The notes under the pieces: generated by a model
Told to the model about the DNA's origin: nothing
The model's input: the letters and a program-made list of their open reading frames with translations, nothing else
Databases searched by the model: none
Position numbers and translations under genes: made by a program
Shown here: positions 63,001 to 64,000 of the stretch, one piece after another
Position numbering within the stretch: position 1 is the stretch's first letter
Layout: every line of letters begins with the position of its first letter
NCBI RefSeq assembly: GCF_017498525.1
Contig: NZ_CP071796.1
Location: forward strand, 3,286,001-3,350,000
DNA: 64,000 nucleotides
Source of the DNA: Ottowia testudinis
GTDB lineage: Bacteria > Pseudomonadota > Gammaproteobacteria > Burkholderiales > Burkholderiaceae_C
Direction of reading: 5' to 3'

Positions 63001-64000
63001 ATCAAGCTTGTTCACACCGCGCAGGCCGTATTCCTTGATCTTGGCGTCCACCTCCGCACGGCGCATGGTCGCGATCTGGTTGAGGATAGGCGTCAGTTCC
63101 TTGCCGAACAAGCCACGCAGACCATGGTGCCCCAGCGCTTCGTGGAACAGCACCCGCGCAGCGTCGTTTGGCGTGCGCAGCTTCGAGGCCATGAGGTAGA
63201 CCTTGCCCTGGTGATAGAAGCCTTCAGGCGCGCCGCGCGCACCTCCGCTGCGCTGCTTAAGGTCGGCGCGGCGGGCTGAAACCGGGATCACCGGATCGTT
63301 CATGTCGAATGCGACGATGACCTCCGGGCCGTTGGCCCATGCGTTTCGCACTGCGTCAACCGTGCCTTGTACGACGCTCACGGCTTGCGCGCGAGCAGCG
63401 TCGGAGAGGGTGGTTCGATCATCATGGTCCGGCGTGGCATTGGCCGGCGGCGGCGCGCTGGCCACATCCTTGCCGTTGAAGCTCACGATCACGTCGTCGC
63501 TCGCCACATCCTGCGTGCTCTCGGGCGTGAAGGCGCGGCGCTGTTCATCGGTCAGCTTCTCTCTCGCCTGGGTGTTGCGCGCCTCCACCTCGCCGGCCTG
63601 GCGCCGGTACTGATCGCGCTGCGCCGTCAAGTCGCCCTGGAACTGGCTCACCGCGCCACCGCTGGCAAAGCCCTCCACGGTCTGAATGCCATGCTGCACC
63701 TCATGCAGCAGGATTGACTGGAACTGCGCAGGGCTGACCGCGCCGCCCATCAGGATGCGGCCCGTGCGCGGATTGAAGCTGGCACCGCGGCCCACCTTCA
63801 TGCCGACCGGCATCTCCGCCAAGCTGGGGTAAGCGGCGAACAGCGCCGGGTGATCCAGCAGGTCGCCCAGGCTTACAGCCTGGTCGCCGCGCGCGAAGGT
63901 GCGGAATTCCTCCGGCGTCAGCTTCAGGCTGGCGTCGTGGTCGCTGATCTCGAAGCGCCAGCGTCCATCGGCGCCGGTGTGCCAGCCGGTGTCCTGACGC
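60085..64000 (-). CDS. giant phage-type polyvalent protein, C-terminal 1,300 residues
   Basis: The minus-strand frame is open from the stop at 60087-60085 to the window edge, so at least 1,304 residues of a longer protein are visible. The first visible part (DTGWHTGADGRWRFEIS, LGDLLDHPALFAAYPSLAEM) fits LPD23-like polyvalent domains and leads into a zincin-like ILLHEVQHGIQ (HExxH, about 63705). A second block is LFHEALGHHGLRGLFG (about 63144). A long helical/coiled region follows, and a C-terminal region with hydrophobic segments of the kind found in LPD38-type ends (GNVARVLLLFKQYGQNMVY). Such proteins are packed in phage heads or carried by mobile elements and injected with DNA. A TTG at 63822 is not the true start. 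Confidence 0.82.
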   Translation of the reverse strand, partial: RQDTGWHTGADGRWRFEISDHDASLKLTPEEFRTFARGDQAVSLGDLLDHPALFAAYPSLAEMPVGMKVGRGASFNPRTGRILMGGAVSPAQFQSILLHEVQHGIQTVEGFASGGAVSQFQGDLTAQRDQYRRQAGEVEARNTQAREKLTDEQRRAFTPESTQDVASDDVIVSFNGKDVASAPPPANATPDHDDRTTLSDAARAQAVSVVQGTVDAVRNAWANGPEVIVAFDMNDPVIPVSARRADLKQRSGGARGAPEGFYHQGKVYLMASKLRTPNDAARVLFHEALGHHGLRGLFGKELTPILNQIATMRRAEVDAKIKEYGLRGVNKLDRRAAAEEVLAEMAQRTPHIGFVRRAIAVIRSWLRQHVPGFSSLRLTDDELIRNFILPARAWVERGAVPGTASTAADAANTDTMFSRAPQDEPRQAQRMGDVLSSVTVTDVKRMARHKATDLRPLGLQFLGRRQLVDVYSDMLPELKAYNDLMARMDADKNDVGAGADQLAQEWAKLKDERALADLMHDATLAQMDPAKDFVEGDNRVQYGALRRRYEALTPEAREVYANARDTYSRHMQDVRSAITERIQRSELSNERKAEMLKRMDNEFFGRIKGVYFPLARFGQYVVVVTGSDGKVANVSRAETMSEAEATRAQLETLFPADKGFAVGKVIKAKNFVAERDSVGRGFMEQLYGVLDKQGMEPKQRAELEDALGQLYLSSLPDLSWAKHGIHRKGTAGYSQDARRAFAQNVFHGASYLAKLRYGDQLQDQLRDMQRRVDEGASDAAFDSVRAQQVVDEMTKRHDAAMNPKTNALSTALTSVGFMFHLGLSPASAMVNLTQTALVAYPVMGARWGFAKSSAALLKASAEAARGKNDISSALSADEKTAYDEAVRSGVIDVTMAHDLAGIAQGEDSSVSWKLRPVMRAASFMFHHAEKFNRQVTFIASYRLAREAGADSKAAYEQAVQATYDGHFDYSSNNRPRVMQGNVARVLLLFKQYGQNMVYTFVRSAQQSLAGATPQDRAQARKALGGLLVMHGMAAGALGLPMVTTLLAAASMLGGDDDEPWDAQVALQNMLADTFGQKPAEVLAHGISRLTPWDISGRVALDKLIFPDVQEGLEGQRLAESAMAAALGPVAGIGINALRGAQLISQGQYARGLEAMAPSVLRGPLKAIRYGDEGVVDKTGIVVQDEVDAAALMGQAAGFSPSSVRNAYEGKAAIVQHDRALQARRKALVERYAMAAMAKDEESKAEARGAIQRFNEKNPERRVLPMQLVQSVRQREKRIREAEDGVYLPKKRRDALGAGRFAAPD

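Overview
The window comes from a high-GC Burkholderiales chromosome and most resembles the family Comamonadaceae. The evidence is the run hfq-hflX-hflK-hflC-DUF2065-hisZ-purA, the run xseB-ispA-dxs divergent from a Rieske oxygenase, the frequent GTG/TTG starts with 4-bp overlaps, and about thirteen copies of a short two-stem intergenic repeat. I recall that repeat from Comamonadaceae genomes, but I could not search for it.

Left part (1-24,400). It opens with a truncated sirtuin, then a QseBC-like two-component system with a PepSY protein, a lipoprotein and a COG4705 membrane protein. Next is a TetR regulator divergent from a row of small enzymes: DUF1428, four VOC/glyoxalase-like proteins and two SRPBCC proteins. 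The row ends in an indolepyruvate/phenylpyruvate decarboxylase. After a decayed antitoxin gene come another VOC protein, rlmB, a cardiolipin synthase, a glycine-zipper repeat protein, a PAP2 phosphatase with a GT39 glycosyltransferase, a ybbA-type ATPase divergent from tesA-selU, a DUF2189 membrane protein, metC and a lipoprotein.

Middle (24,400-44,700). A phosphoribosyltransferase, purA, hisZ, hflC, hflK, hflX, hfq and der all lie on the minus strand. A metal-oxyanion region follows: modE, then modABC behind a perfect ModE-type palindrome. Then come a MAPEG/DUF2834 pair divergent from a GlxA-type AraC regulator, and a tungstate operon tupBCA followed by an unusual PhnD-like/rhodanese fusion. 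A ModE-HTH plus binding-domain regulator is divergent from tupB.

Right core (44,700-56,130). This holds a TakP-type TRAP transporter (two permease genes, with the binding protein convergent), dxs-ispA-xseB, a Rieske oxygenase, a DMT exporter, a Tat-exported dienelactone hydrolase and tRNA-Thr(CGT).

Accessory edge (56,141 to the window end). A 48-nt 3' fragment of tRNA-Asp(GTC), still joined to an intrinsic terminator, marks an integration junction. Beyond it lie an SNase scrap, a HigBA system with its operator inside the promoter spacer, a small-protein/Fic pair preceded directly by an intrinsic terminator, an internally deleted YedK, a lipoprotein, and a giant virion-type polyvalent protein that runs off the window. 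I read this as one end of a decayed prophage or genomic island whose other end, with a complete tRNA-Asp, should lie to the right.
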